The notes beneath the pieces are model-generated. The model did no database searches. It was given only the letters and a program-made list of their open reading frames with translations, and was not told the DNA's origin. From assembly GCF_000190535.1 (NCBI RefSeq), contig NC_015160.1, positions 3,596,001 through 3,660,000 on the forward strand: 64,000 bases of DNA. Reading direction: 5' to 3'. Below, one piece after another: positions 62,402-64,000 of this stretch; the stretch's first letter is position 1; the number at the start of each line of letters is the position of its first letter. The translations under genes and the position numbers were made by a program. The stretch is from Odoribacter splanchnicus DSM 20712 (GTDB lineage Bacteria > Bacteroidota > Bacteroidia > Bacteroidales > Marinifilaceae).

Positions 62402-64000
<1,599 letters not shown>

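Overview
This window reads as chromosome of a gut-type Bacteroidota (Bacteroidales). It has three SusC/SusD pairs, two ECF-sigma/FecR modules, an UpxY-type NusG paralogue, BACON and six-bladed-propeller lipoproteins, and Bacteroidetes promoters (TTG-N21-TAnnTTTG). Odoribacteraceae would fit, but that is inference. I see no tRNA, rRNA, CRISPR array, insertion sequence or phage.

Layout. 1-7372 is the distal part of an AT-rich capsule/O-antigen locus: FemAB-like transferase, NodB-like deacetylase, Wzy-like polymerase, three glycosyltransferases, a broken rfbA and an intact rfbC. 7467-8495 holds an upxY-like antiterminator and a 158-aa protein with a HicB-like C-terminus, closed by a strong terminator. 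8636-13201 is a SusC/SusD pair. 13201-13656 is a gap with terminators, a palindrome and a possible 31-codon gene. 13656-20384 is one 2242-aa gene that joins a PLP aminotransferase-like domain to a P-loop domain resembling PEPCK/HPr kinase. 20488-21720 is a thioredoxin-fold lipoprotein. 21757-22095 is fused debris of a CYTH gene and of a second copy of the giant gene. 22175-25417 is a 2-aminoethylphosphonate operon (DUF5690 membrane protein, phnX, phnW) in which two of three genes are broken. An intact CYTH gene, a double-CDGSH protein and an orphan lipoprotein follow.

27864-37171 (minus strand) is a nutrient-uptake locus: ECF sigma, FecR, SusC with STN domain, SusD and two TlpA-like thioredoxins. 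Directly upstream on the same strand are two TPM proteins and LemA (37189-38984). Next come a propeller lipoprotein, a Na+/Ca2+ exchanger, DUF3137 and a second LemA (39107-42657). 42766-49145 holds a LysE exporter, a YccF protein, an ECF S-component/phosphoribosyltransferase pair, DUF362, a membrane polyferredoxin preceded by 17 exact heptamer repeats, and a SulP transporter. 49389-51804 is a pair of BACON lipoproteins. 52922-54340 encodes a PurF-like protein whose glutaminase residues appear lost. 54530-64000 is a second sigma/FecR-controlled SusC/SusD locus ending in a GH2 beta-galactosidase cut by the window edge.

The most unusual content is the giant PLP/P-loop fusion with its fossil paralogue, the decayed AEP operon, the heptamer array abutting the polyferredoxin start, the HicB-tailed partner of UpxY, and the PurF paralogue lacking its catalytic cysteine. 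All calls come from reading the sequence. No database search was run.
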